Origin: Roseiarcus sp963805295 | GTDB taxonomy: Bacteria; Pseudomonadota; Alphaproteobacteria; Rhizobiales; Beijerinckiaceae | DNA: 64,000 bases | Direction of reading: 5' to 3' | Assembly (NCBI GenBank): GCA_963805295.1 | Contig: CAWDTW010000033.1 | Span: 1-64,000 of the forward strand | Part shown: in pieces, positions 45,619 through 55,500 of the stretch | How the letters are laid out: every line of letters starts with the position of its first letter | Numbering within the stretch: the stretch's first letter is position 1 | Position numbers and translations under genes: made by a program | The notes under the pieces: model-generated | Databases searched by the model: none | What the model was told of the DNA's origin: nothing | What the model saw: only the letters and a program-made list of their open reading frames with translations

Positions 45619-46242
45619 TCAGGCGGTCAAGATCTCTTTCGAGGCGACGGTCGAATCGGCGTTGAGGCGATACACGAGCGGCACGCCCGTCGCGATCTCC
45701 ATCCCCGGGATGGTTTCCTCGGTGAGGCGGTCGAGCACCATCACCAGTGCGCGCAAACTGTTGCCGTGCGCCGAGACGAGCACCCGCCTGCCGCCGAGCA
45801 CGGCGGGAAGAATATGCTGACAATAGTAAGGCAGAGCGCGCGCCACCGTGTCCTTGAGGCTCTCGCCGCCGGGCGGCTGGACGTCATAGCTCCGCCGCCA
45901 CAGATGGACCTGCTCGGCGCCCCATTTCTTGCGCGCGTCGTCCTTGTTGAGCCCGCATAGATCGCCGTAGTGGCGTTCGTTGAGGGCCTTGTCGCGGAAT
46001 TCCGGCAAGCCGGTCTGCCCCAATTCGGCCAGCGTCAGCTCGAGCGTACGCTGGGCGCGGATAAGAGCCGAGGTGAAAGCGAGGTCGAATTGAAAGCCGC
46101 GCGCCTTGAGGCGGCGGCCGGCCTCCTTGGCCTCTTCGACGCCCTTGGGCGACAAATCGACGTCGGTCCATCCGGTGAAGAGGTTCTTGAGGTTCCACTC
46201 GCTCTCACCGTGGCGCAACAGGACAAGCAGGCGATCGGACAT
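45619..46242 (-). CDS. gpmA: 2,3-bisphosphoglycerate-dependent phosphoglycerate mutase
   Basis: MSDRLLVLLRHGESEWNLKNLFTGWTDVDLSPKGVEEA carries the phosphohistidine motif LLRHGESEWN. The rest includes FTSALIRAQRTLELTL, ALNERHYGDLCGLNKDDARKKWG, WRRSYDVQPPGGESLKDTVARALPYY and VLVSAHGNSLRALVMVLD with the second catalytic His. 207 residues is full length for the dPGM family. It interconverts 3- and 2-phosphoglycerate in glycolysis and the serine/Calvin cycles. Its last 280 bp are duplicated at 40738-41015. Confidence 0.95.
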   Translation of the reverse strand: MSDRLLVLLRHGESEWNLKNLFTGWTDVDLSPKGVEEAKEAGRRLKARGFQFDLAFTSALIRAQRTLELTLAELGQTGLPEFRDKALNERHYGDLCGLNKDDARKKWGAEQVHLWRRSYDVQPPGGESLKDTVARALPYYCQHILPAVLGGRRVLVSAHGNSLRALVMVLDRLTEETIPGMEIATGVPLVYRLNADSTVASKEILTA

Positions 46243-46628
46243 CGGCTTCACCGCGTTGGAGGAAAAGACGATGGGCTGTTAAGCATGCGCTTGGCTCGGC
46301 GCCAACCCGTGAGCCGGTTTCTCGACGCGATTTTTAAGGTCCAGACGAAATCCGGTCGATACCCTCGATGGAACGATCGCGCGCTTGCCTTACCGGATCC
46401 ATTGCTTGCAAGTGCGGCTTCTTGCGGAAGGCGAAGACAGTCTCGGCGGCGCGAGCCCAGCCTGTCAGCGCAGCGACGCCGCGATCCACCGATCGCGCTC
46501 GAGCGGCCGGGGCCCGGCGAGCCGCGACTTCTGCGAATCTGTCATGCCGGAACGTTTCGCTGTCGCTCGCGAGCGCGAGGGCGCGGGTATTGCCGCCCGC
46601 GCCCTCGCCGCCGCGTGTCTAAACAGTA
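46243..46628. other. Intergenic region
   Basis: GC-rich sequence with no supported gene; several short arginine-rich frames on both strands are antisense noise. Confidence 0.4.
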
Positions 46629-48305
46629 TCACGTGGCGGCGGCATGCCCTGAAGTCTGCGTCGCCGGCGCCGCCTGAGCGAGCGCCTGCATGAGCGCGAC
46701 CCCGTTCGGCGTTCCCCAACCGGACACGGCGTCATAACCGGCGCCTGCGCTGTAGCCGCCGACCTGCGCCGTGTTGTTGTTTCCGCTGACGACGTCCGTG
46801 CATCCGGCCGCGCCGACGGTCGTTCCGCCGGCAGGCGACGCCTCGTAGAGAAGGGGCGTTAAATACCCGACGGGATTCCCGGCGTCGCGCTGCGCGTTGA
46901 TACGCGTGATGAGGGAAGCCACAAGGGGCGTCGCCGCGCTGGTCCCGCCGTTGGGCTGCGCGCCGCCGTCGACGACCAGGAGGTAAGGCGATGCGTTCCA
47001 GTCGGCGTTGGCGGCCAAATCGGGGACGCAGCGTCCAACGATCCCCCGCGGATTGACCGACTTCACGTCGATCGCCTGCTGCCAGGGAGGTCGCGGAAAC
47101 TCCGCGCTCACCCCGCCGCCGGTGCTGCCCCCGTTGTCGGAGCGCAGTCCATCGCCCTCGAACCAGACGATGTCGGGCTGGGAGCCGCCCTTGACGGGGA
47201 TGGTTGTGCCGCCGACCGCCAGCGCGTATGGGCTGCTGCCGGGGAAATCGACATGAGCGTGCCCGTCTTGAAGGGCGTCGCTGGACCCGTCGTCTCCGGC
47301 GGCGACGCAGACAGTCACCCCGAGCATCGCGGCGTCCTTGAGTGCTTCGTTGACCTGTCGCATCGCGGCGTTGGTCCAGGTTTGGGCCTTTTCCGCATAG
47401 CCCCAGCTGACCGAAAGAACGCGAGGGTTGTTGGTTTTGTCCTGCATGGCCGTGTCGATGACCGTGACCCAGCCTTCCTCCGTGAATTGCGCGAAGTAGA
47501 CCGCGATCGTCGCCTTCGGGGAGGCGCCCGCGACGACTTCGACGTCAAGCATCACTTCGCCTTCTGCGCCGTCCTTGGCGTTGGTCGCCGTTCCGTCGGC
47601 GCTGATCGGTTTAACAGTAGGAAGGCTTATGTTCGCGGCCTGGCAAAAGTCCTTCAGATCCAACTCAAAGTAGCCGCCGCCGAATTCGAGGAGGCCGACC
47701 GTTTGTCCGTTTCCGTCGCCGGGAGGAAAGTTGTAGTGGGCCGCCAGCTCGCTCGGCAGATACCAGGAAGTCGGCGCCGCAGAAATGCTTTTCTTCTGCG
47801 CCGCCGTGCGATTAGGGTGGCGGCCACGCCGGGCCGCGCGACGATTGTCGAGCCCAAACACGCCCTGCACAGTGTCTTTCAGCTCCGCCGGCACTTGCAC
47901 TGCTCCCACCCGGCCGCGGTAGTTTCCGTCCGGATGGGAATAGTTGAACAGCTTGACCTGAAAGGCGGCCTCAATTTGAGCGATCGTCCCGGACAGGCGG
48001 ATGCTGCGAGTGGCGGGATTTTTCGAGACGATCCGCAGGCCGAAGCTCTGCATCGCTTCCTCCACCTTCGACATGTCCTCCTCGCTGCCGCCATACTCAT
48101 TCGCAAGCTCCTCTCGGCTGATGGGCTTCTGAGGGCGGCTGTTGATCTCCGGCAATTCCTTCTTCCGGCGCAACTTCAGCAACACTTCGATCGTCTCGTG
48201 AGGATTGGCGGGGCCGAGCGCCCGCGCGCCGGGCAAAGCGACACGATCGCTGCCCGGAACCTCAGCGAATGTATGAGCCGTCGTTTGTTTCGCTGGCTTT
48301 TTCAT
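46629..48305 (-). CDS. Sedolisin (S53) family serine-carboxyl peptidase
   Basis: An SD-like GGAGG lies 8 nt before the ATG at 48305 (MKKPAKQTTAHTFAEVPGSDRVALPGARALG). The prodomain (Pro-kumamolisin type, LLKLRRKKELPEI...ISREELANEYGGSEEDMSKVEEAMQSFGLRIV...PGRVGAVQVPAELKDTVQGVFGLDNRR) precedes a catalytic domain with GEVMLDVEVVAGASPKA (Glu/Asp pair), CVAAGDDGSSDA with the oxyanion-hole Asp and NGGTSAATPLVASL with the nucleophile Ser, and a Ca-binding end DVVSGNNNTAQVGGYSAGAGYDAVSGWGTPNG. 558 residues with no secretion signal seen. It is an acid-active endopeptidase in characterised relatives. Confidence 0.92.
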   Translation of the reverse strand: MKKPAKQTTAHTFAEVPGSDRVALPGARALGPANPHETIEVLLKLRRKKELPEINSRPQKPISREELANEYGGSEEDMSKVEEAMQSFGLRIVSKNPATRSIRLSGTIAQIEAAFQVKLFNYSHPDGNYRGRVGAVQVPAELKDTVQGVFGLDNRRAARRGRHPNRTAAQKKSISAAPTSWYLPSELAAHYNFPPGDGNGQTVGLLEFGGGYFELDLKDFCQAANISLPTVKPISADGTATNAKDGAEGEVMLDVEVVAGASPKATIAVYFAQFTEEGWVTVIDTAMQDKTNNPRVLSVSWGYAEKAQTWTNAAMRQVNEALKDAAMLGVTVCVAAGDDGSSDALQDGHAHVDFPGSSPYALAVGGTTIPVKGGSQPDIVWFEGDGLRSDNGGSTGGGVSAEFPRPPWQQAIDVKSVNPRGIVGRCVPDLAANADWNASPYLLVVDGGAQPNGGTSAATPLVASLITRINAQRDAGNPVGYLTPLLYEASPAGGTTVGAAGCTDVVSGNNNTAQVGGYSAGAGYDAVSGWGTPNGVALMQALAQAAPATQTSGHAAAT

Positions 48306-48694
48306 GGTCATGGCCTCCAATGTATTGCGGTCAGGGGCAGGCGGCCCTCCCGTTGGAGTCGCGCGCACAAATGGGGGCGAAGGCGATTTGAGGGTCTGCT
48401 CGTCTGACCAAAGGACGGGGCGCCTTGCCGCAGCCCAGTCCTTGCATGGATCGTCAAGCAGGCGCTGTGACCCTGCTCACATCGAGGGCAATCGGATCAG
48501 GATCGGGCATGGCCTCCGCCCGATTGGGGGCGGGACGAAAGCGCCCATTCTTGCCAACGAGGCGGTCTTGCCCCAAAGACCCGATGGATGAAAATGCTGT
48601 TCATCTCCCGTCGCCCTCGTCCTTCGAGACGCCCGCTTCTCGGGCTCCTCAGGAAGAGGTCGCGAGGGGAGAGACAACGAGGGAATCGGGACAC

Positions 48695-49555
48695 GTGCGC
48701 AACAACCCCATCGTTCAAGTCGGCAGGGGGCCGCTCGCGGCGAAATTCGGCGCGAAGCTCCCGCTCGCGCTGATCGCCGGGCCCTGCCAGATCGAAAGCC
48801 GCGCGCATGCGCTCGAAACGGCGGAGGCGCTGAAGGAGATTTCCGCGCGGCGATCGATTGGGCTCGTCTACAAGTCCTCGTTCGACAAGGCCAACCGGAC
48901 GTCTGGTGCGGGCGCGCGCGGCGTCGGCCTCGAGGCGTCGCTGCCGATCTTCGCCGAAATCCGGGAGACGGTCGGCCTGCCGGTCATCACCGACGTGCAC
49001 GAGAGCGCCCAGTGCGCCCGCCTCGCCGAAGCGGTCGACGCGCTGCAGATCCCCGCCTTCCTCTGCCGCCAGACCGATCTTCTCATCGCCGCGGCGCGCA
49101 CCGGGCGCGCGGTCAACGTCAAGAAGGGGCAGTTCCTCGCGCCCTGGGACATGAAGAACGTGGTCATGAAGCTCGACGCGGCGGGGGCGGTCGACATTCT
49201 GGTGACCGAGCGCGGCGTGAGCTTCGGCTACAATACGCTCGTTTCCGACATGCGCGCGCTGCCGATCCTGGCGCGCGAGACGGGGGCCCCGGTCATTTTC
49301 GATGCGACCCATTCCGTGCAGCAGCCGGGCGGGCAGGGGACCGCGTCCGGCGGCGAGCGGGAATTCGTCGCGGTTCTCGCGCGGGCGGCGGTCGCGGTCG
49401 GCGTCGCCGGCGTCTTCATCGAAACCCATCCGGACCCCGACCACGCGCCCTCCGACGGGCCGAACATGGTGCCGCTCGAGGACTTCGAGGCGCTCATCGC
49501 CGAATTGCAGGATTTCGACCGGCTGGCCAAGCGGGCGAGACCGTCAGCGCTGTAG
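48695..49555 (+). CDS. kdsA: 3-deoxy-8-phosphooctulonate synthase
   Basis: Start GTG at 48695 (VRNNPIVQVGRGPLAAKFGAKLPLALIAGPCQIESRAHA) fits the family length of about 286 residues; an ATG at 48584 would add 37 unconserved residues. The core has GLVYKSSFDKANRTS, GLPVITDVHESAQ, ALQIPAFLCRQTDLL, VNVKKGQFLAPWDMKNVVMKL, ILVTERGVSFGYNTLVSDMRALPIL, PVIFDATHSVQQPGG and GVFIETHPDPDHAPSDGPNM. It condenses arabinose-5-phosphate and PEP to Kdo-8-phosphate for lipid A, so the host is Gram-negative. No kdsD/kdsB neighbours are seen. Confidence 0.96.
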   Translation: MRNNPIVQVGRGPLAAKFGAKLPLALIAGPCQIESRAHALETAEALKEISARRSIGLVYKSSFDKANRTSGAGARGVGLEASLPIFAEIRETVGLPVITDVHESAQCARLAEAVDALQIPAFLCRQTDLLIAAARTGRAVNVKKGQFLAPWDMKNVVMKLDAAGAVDILVTERGVSFGYNTLVSDMRALPILARETGAPVIFDATHSVQQPGGQGTASGGEREFVAVLARAAVAVGVAGVFIETHPDPDHAPSDGPNMVPLEDFEALIAELQDFDRLAKRARPSAL

Positions 49556-49660
49556 CCGCGCTCGCTGAGCGCGGACGCGGCCAGCAGCTGCGTCTACAGG
49601 AAGTTGTCATACGACAGTCGCGTGCGAGAGATATTTCGGACACGAGGGCAAGTCCGAACG

Positions 49661-50560
49661 ATGGATAAATACCTCTTCAGCTACGCGACCGCGAGCGACC
49701 CGCCCCTGAAACGCGGCATCATTCGTCTCGTCGAGAAGGCGACCGGCCAGCCGAAGCTGAAGCGAATGTATATCCACAACCAGCGGTTTCCCCGGCCGAA
49801 CGAAAGCTTCTGGCAGGCGGCGGTGCGCTCGCTCGCGCTGGACGTTCGCTACGATCATGACGCGCTGGCGGCGATCCCGAAGACCGGTCCGGTCGTGATC
49901 GTGGCCAATCACCCCTATGGCGTCCTCGACGGCATCGTCATTTCGTGGCTCGTCAGCAAGGCGCGGTCGGACTTCGTCGTGCTGACCAACGCCGTGCTGA
50001 TGCGCGAGCCGGAGGCGCATGGCTTCATCCTGCCGATCGACTTCAGCGAAACCGAAGAGGCGCAGCGAACCAACCTCGCCTCGCGCGCGGCGGCACGCGC
50101 TCAGCTGCAGCGGGGAGGGGCGGTGGTGGTGTTTCCGGCCGGCGCCGTCTCGACCGCCCCCGACAAGCTCGGCCTGAAGCCGGCGGTCGACGCGCGCTGG
50201 CAGCCGTTCGTCTCGCAACTCATCCAGCGCTCGAAGGCCGCCGTCGTCCCGATCTGGTTCGGGGGACAAAACAGCCGTCTTTTCCAGGTCGCGAGCCACC
50301 TCAGCTACACGCTCCGCATCTCGCTGATTTTTCACGAGGTCCGGTCCCGCATCGGGACTTCTTTGCCGGTCGCGATCGGCGCGTCCATTCCGTTCGCCGC
50401 CTTTGCGGGGATCAAAGACCGGCAGGCGCTGGCGGACGACTTGCGCGGACGCGTCTATGCGCTTGCGAGGCTTGCTCCTTCGGTCGCGAAGCCTCCCGGC
50501 GCCGCCGACAAGTTGCTGCGGCCCGTGCGCGCGGCGTTGAAAGCGCAGAGAGCGGCGTAG
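49661..50560 (+). CDS. PlsC-like lysophospholipid acyltransferase
   Basis: Start MDKYLFSYATASDPPLKRGIIRLVEKATGQPKLKRMYIHNQRF at 49661. The fold has VVIVANHPYGVLDGIVISWL, the HX4D catalytic motif, then a middle helix, FPAGAVSTAPD-like (FPEG motif variant) and AVVPIWFGGQNSRLFQ. The C-terminus is helical and basic. It is probably a glycerophosphate or ornithine/lyso-lipid acyltransferase at the inner membrane. Function beyond acyl transfer is uncertain. 299 residues. Confidence 0.8.
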   Translation: MDKYLFSYATASDPPLKRGIIRLVEKATGQPKLKRMYIHNQRFPRPNESFWQAAVRSLALDVRYDHDALAAIPKTGPVVIVANHPYGVLDGIVISWLVSKARSDFVVLTNAVLMREPEAHGFILPIDFSETEEAQRTNLASRAAARAQLQRGGAVVVFPAGAVSTAPDKLGLKPAVDARWQPFVSQLIQRSKAAVVPIWFGGQNSRLFQVASHLSYTLRISLIFHEVRSRIGTSLPVAIGASIPFAAFAGIKDRQALADDLRGRVYALARLAPSVAKPPGAADKLLRPVRAALKAQRAA

Positions 50561-50652
50561 CGGTGAAAATCTGACCCTCGAGACCCGCGCAGCAGATGAC
50601 CGCTATGGGGGAAGCAGGCCGTTCGCAGTAGCCGGCGTGAGAGCAGATTGCA

Positions 50653-51444
50653 TTAGCCGAGGCGCCGCCGCCGCGCCGCGCAACGCGATCCGGGGCTTAG
50701 CACGGGGACAGGGCCGACGTCACGCATCGCGCTCTTGCGGTCTCGACCGGCGATGACCGGAGCTTGTTCGGCGCAAAGGCTTCTTCGGGCCGCCTTGCCG
50801 CTTCTCTCGCGCGACGCGCTCGGCAGGTCGGACAGCTTTCCCTTGAACAATCAACTCCAGAATTAGCGGCGCGTCGCCTTCCAAAATTCCCTTCAACGTG
50901 TTGCGCTCTTCCAAAGACAGGGAAGCCAGGAACCGGCGTCTCCACCGGAAAGCGGTTGTGTAATGGACGTTACATCGCTCCGCCGCCTGCGTGATGGTCG
51001 CCCCGCCGATGATCGCGCCGGCTTGTTCGAGCCATTGGTCCTTTTTCCGCAATCGAGCCAGGGGCGTCTTTGTCAGCGCGTTGAAAGTGCGCCCGCAGTT
51101 CTTGCAGCGATAGCGTGGCAGGGCGTTCGCTTGTCCCCAAGAGACGAACTCTTGCGAGGCGCAGTGCGGGCACCCGAGGCAGTCCACCCTGCGGCGCCCG
51201 GCTTCTGCAACCACTTCCCCGGCAACGCCGCTCGCTGAAAGGCGCGCCCAAGTCTTCGTCGTGGCGGTCTCGTCGTCAGACCTCCCGAGACGACCGGCCG
51301 CCAAGTCCGACGGCGAAACTCGACGACCCCATCGTCCTCGTGCACGGCCTTGTGACCGGACAAAGCCAACAACATTCTTCGCCGCTGGGATAAACTCAGT
51401 CGCGCGATCCCGCCCAGCCATTTTTCAAATTCTACGCGATCCAC
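50653..51444 (-). pseudogene. IS1595-family (second subtype) transposase, multiply frameshifted
   Basis: Start MDRVEFEKWLGGIARLSLSQRRRMLLAL at 51444. Past a frameshift, VDCLGCPHCASQEFVSWGQANALPRYRCKNCGRTFNALTKTPLARLRKKDQWLEQAGAIIGGATITQAAERCNVHYTTAFRWRRRFL is the zinc-ribbon/HTH of an IS1595 element. A further shift at about 50845 leads to FKGKLSDLPSASRERSGKAARRSL and degraded sequence. No DDE core remains. This differs from the element at 24952. Confidence 0.75.
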
Positions 51445-51667
51445 GCCGGCCCCCTCAAATCGTCGCCATCAGGGTAGCCCACACCAATGGTCAACGCCAT
51501 AATCATAGACGAAATTGTTCGATCCAGGCGAAGGATGGCAGCCCGCGGCCACCGGCCAAACGCCCCTTCGGCTCGACCCCGGTCGTCTGTTGCGCGGGTA
51601 CCCGGCGTTAGACTTCCACCAGCAGGCTCGGGCGACGCTCCACGGTCTTCGACAGGCAGATGCGGCG

Positions 51668-52132
51668 TCAGCCTCGTCCGCGGTATGGCGCCACGCCCTG
51701 GTCTGGCACCCAGACGCCCTCGGGAAGTCTTCCGATCTGCCAGAAGACGTCGATGGGAATTCCGCCGCGGGGGAACCAGTAGCCGCCGATCCGGAGCCAG
51801 CGCGGCGCCAAGAGTCCGGTGAGATCCTTGCCGATGCGCACCGTGCAATCCTCGTGAAAAGCGCCATGATTGCGGAAGCTCGCGAGGTAGAGTTTCAGGG
51901 ATTTCAACTCGACGATCCATTTGTCCGGCGCATAATCGATCACCAGATGGGCGAAGTCGGGCTGGCCGGTCATCGGGCAGAGGGATGTGAATTCCGGCGC
52001 GGTGAAGCGGGCGACATAGTCCGTGTCGGAATGGGGGTTCGGCGCCCGGTCGAGGGTCTTGGCGTCCGGCGCCTCGGGGATGCGCGAGGGCCGCCCCAGG
52101 TGGGCGAAGGCGGGCGCGGCTTTCTTGGTCAT
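51668..52132 (-). CDS. queF: NADPH-dependent 7-cyano-7-deazaguanine reductase QueF
   Basis: MTKKAAPAFAHLGRPSRIPEAPDAKTLDRAPNPHSDTDYVARFTAPEFTSLCPMTGQPDFAHLVIDYAPDKWIVELKSLKLYLASFRNHGAFHEDCTVRI is the short, unimodular QueF with the conserved EFTSLCPMTGQPDF (catalytic Cys) and ELKSLKLYLASFRN...FHED. It reduces the nitrile preQ0 to preQ1 in queuosine synthesis. 154 residues. The stop is at 51668. Other queuosine genes are not in view. Confidence 0.95.
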   Translation of the reverse strand: MTKKAAPAFAHLGRPSRIPEAPDAKTLDRAPNPHSDTDYVARFTAPEFTSLCPMTGQPDFAHLVIDYAPDKWIVELKSLKLYLASFRNHGAFHEDCTVRIGKDLTGLLAPRWLRIGGYWFPRGGIPIDVFWQIGRLPEGVWVPDQGVAPYRGRG

Positions 52133-52199
52133 CGGCCCCAATAGACCGGGAAGCGTTCCGCCGGCAAGACGTTGGCGCGGGTCCCGGTTTGGCGTGGAC

Positions 52200-52424
52200 C
52201 TACTTCAACTGGCCGGCGTTGAACCCTGCCGAGACGTAGCCGCTCAACCTCACGCAGACGCCGTTCGCCGCCAGAACGCCCGGCGAACCGGCGATATTGC
52301 AATGCTTGGCCGCTTGGGGGGGCTTCGGCTTCTTGTTCTGGGACGGCAGTTCCGCCGCGGTGAGGGCGGTCGGGAGCGCCAGGACGGCCAGGACGGCGAA
52401 CCCGATCGATCGGACGATGGCCAT
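52200..52424 (-). CDS. Small secreted peptide with a porin N-terminal signature
   Basis: The 74-residue protein has a signal peptide (MAIVRSIGFAVLAVLALPTALTAAE), a Lys/Pro linker and CNIAGSPGVLAANGVCVRLSGYVSAGFNAGQLK. The C...G(x)VCVRLSGYVSAGF pattern is the start of alphaproteobacterial Porin_2 proteins, but the barrel is absent. It may be a truncated porin, or a stand-alone secreted peptide that uses the two Cys. Confidence 0.6.
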   Translation of the reverse strand: MAIVRSIGFAVLAVLALPTALTAAELPSQNKKPKPPQAAKHCNIAGSPGVLAANGVCVRLSGYVSAGFNAGQLK

Positions 52425-52566
52425 GAGGACTCCTTTTGGACACGACCGGGGGTTATGAGGCGCCGGCCCGGCGGTTGCAACGAGCGCTTAGGACTCGGCG
52501 GGCTTGCAACTCGGGATGCAATCCGCGAGGAATAGGCCAGGGCGGAGTCGGGAGCGCGCGCAAGGC

Positions 52567-55500
52567 ATGAAAACGACGCCCGCAGTTGCGCGGCGACCCC
52601 TCGCGCGGCCGCTCGCCGCGACCTTCGGCGCGGCGTTGGTCGCCCTGGCGGCCTATGCGGCGGTTGCGGCGCGCCTGCCTTTGCTTGCGGCGATCGCCGG
52701 CGGGGGCGGCCTCGCCCTCTTGCGAATGGCGTTCGCAGAACGGCCATTTTCCAGCGCGCTCATTGCAATCGACGCCGCGGCCTTTGCGCTCTTTGCGTTT
52801 CAGCGCAACGACGGGCTCGGCTTCTGGCAATTGCCCGGACCGTGGATCGACGTGCTTCGCTTCAACCTCCCCTCGGCCGCCATCGCCCTGATCGTCTATG
52901 TCGGCGCCTCGGTCATGGCCCTGATCGGCGGCTTCCGCGGGCTTCGGGTGATCGAGGCGCTGAGCCTGATCGCGGTTCCCTTCCTGTTCAACCTCCTCGT
53001 GATCGTCTCGGCCGACTGGCACATGGCCGAGATCGGCGCGTTCGTGACCGCGCATGCGCCGCTGCCGTTTCCCGCTGAGGTCGCGATCGGCCGGGCCTTG
53101 ACGCTGTGGTTCCTCGGCGAGGCGATGCTGAATCTGGTCAGCCTCGTCAGCGTCGACCGGCTGCCCCGTTCGGCGCGCACCCACGCGCTCTTCGCCGTCA
53201 GCGGCATGATCGCCGCCGCGACGCCGCTCTTCGCCAACGCGGCGCAATGGGTCGCTCAGCCGCTCGCGGCGATCGTCTTTTCCAGCTTCTGCGCGGCGCT
53301 CGCGCAGGGGGGGCTTTGGGCGATCGTCTATCTGATGACGGGAGTAGCCCTCGATTGGCTGGGCGGCCGGCCGCCGCGGTTCGACGCCGCCTGGGACCAC
53401 TGGCGGACGGGTCTCGTCAGAGGCGCGATTTACGGCGCGCTGTTCATGGGCTTCGTCCTCGTCGCGGCGCTCGTCCTGCGCGCTCCGGGGGCCGGGGCGA
53501 TCCTGAGCCGCTATGCGCTCGGCGCGGGCGGGCTCATCGGCGCGCTGCTCTTTCCGCTCGGCATGACCGTCGTCGGCAGCGCCGACGGAACGCCGCCGTT
53601 CTTTGGCCGTCTCAAAGCCGCCTACCGCGATCCGCGCGCCCCGGCGCGCGGCGTCGTCGCCGGACTGGGGCTTGCGCTGGCCTACGAGGCCGATCTCGCC
53701 TCCTACGGCGGCGGCGCGCGGTTTCTGGCGATGTTCGCGGTCGGGGCGCTCTCTTACGGCGGCGTCGACCTCGGCTTCGACGCCGCGAGCGTCGCGCTCG
53801 GCGAACGGAGAAAATTACAGAACTGGCGCCTCTACGCGCTCGGCGTCGCGCTGGGCGGCGGCGTCGCGGGCGCGCTCGGATGGTACTTCAATTCCGCCCA
53901 GCTTCAGGTCGTGATCGCCAAGTTCTGGGCTTACGCCGACGTCGACTATCGCCAGAGCGGCCGCGCGCTCGCGGATTTCACCACCTATCCGATCTTCAAC
54001 AAATACGGCATGATCAACCTCGGTCAGGCCGCCGGCGGGGTGAGGCTGTTCTGGGCGGAGTCGGTGGCGGGGGTCATCAACTGGTCGCTCGCCGCGCCGC
54101 TGTTCTCGATCAATTACGTGCTCCTCGACGCGGCCCTGCGGCGAAGCCTGCGGCCGATCAAGAATCTGGTCAGCCCGCACGGGGTCGAAGGCCTAGTCGA
54201 GCAGGGGGTGCGCGTGCTGCGCTGGGGCCTCTGGATGGCACCGATCATCAACTCGTTCCTGCGCCAGTCGCCCGACCCGAGCTGGTACAACCAGGACGGC
54301 GCGATTCGATCGCTCGCCGCCGTCGGCGCCGACGTCGCCCAGAGCCCGGACGCCTTCCGCCGCTTCAGCCTTCTCCTGTTTCTCGGCCTCTTGGCCTACG
54401 ACTGGCTGCGCGTCCTCATCTGGTTCGATCACATGGGGCTCAGGGTCGCGAGCCTGGTCAATCTGTCGTTTCTCGGCGGCGACCGCGCCGACGAGGCCGC
54501 CGCCCGGTTCATCGGCCACAATGGGCGCACCCGCTCGATCCCCGACGGCATCCGCCGCTTCGGCACCTGGGCGCCCCTGCTGATTCCCTTCTACATTCCC
54601 CGCGGCGCCGAATGGGACAAGGCATGGACCGGGGCCGAGACGCTGACGCGCGGCGGCGCGCCCATGCCAGAGCCGGTGCGAGTGCTGGCCGCCGCCTACG
54701 CCATCGCGATCGCCGTCTTCGTCGTCGGCGCGTTTGCGGCAGTCGCCTGGCTGCGCCGAAGGACCGGGGCGCCGGCCCCGTGGCTCGCCGGCGCGCCCCT
54801 CGAACTGGCGCGGCGGCCGGAGAAATACGTCCTCAACAACGGCGCGGTCGGGGTGGAGCTCCTGCGCGACGGGCGGGGTGCCGCGTTCGTCATGGGCGCC
54901 GAGCGCGGGGGCGGCCCGATCGATTTCTACCGCCGCCCGCTCGATCCGCTGCAGGCGCGGGGCCACTTCTTTTACCTCAGCGAGGACGGCGAGGCGCCGT
55001 GGTCGATCGGCTTCGAGCCGGCGCGGCGCGCGGGCGACTATCGGATCGAGGAGCCCGGCTTCAATCGCCTGGCCATCGTCCATACGCTGAACGGCGTCGA
55101 GGCGCGCATGGAGATCGGGCCCGACGAGGGACAGAGTGCGGTGGTGAGCTGGCGAATTCGGCTCGCCGACGAGTCCGGCAAGGCCCGCCGCTTGCGCCTG
55201 ACCAGCTTCTGCGAGATCGCGGGCCACGAAACCGAGGCCTATGCGCGCGACCTCGATTTCGCCGGCATGCATGTCGAAACGATATTCGTCCGCGCGCTGA
55301 ACGCGATCCTCGCCCGCAATCGACTCCTGCGCTCGGCCCGGGCCGACCGTGGCGAGACGTCGTTCTTCGCGGTCAGGCCGGGCGCGGGCGCCGAGCTCGT
55401 CGGCTACGAGGATTCGCGCACCCGCTTCCTCGGCGAAGGCTCGCTCGCCAGACCGACTGGCTGCGAGCGCTGGCGCTGGCGCAAGCTCGACGACGAGGGC

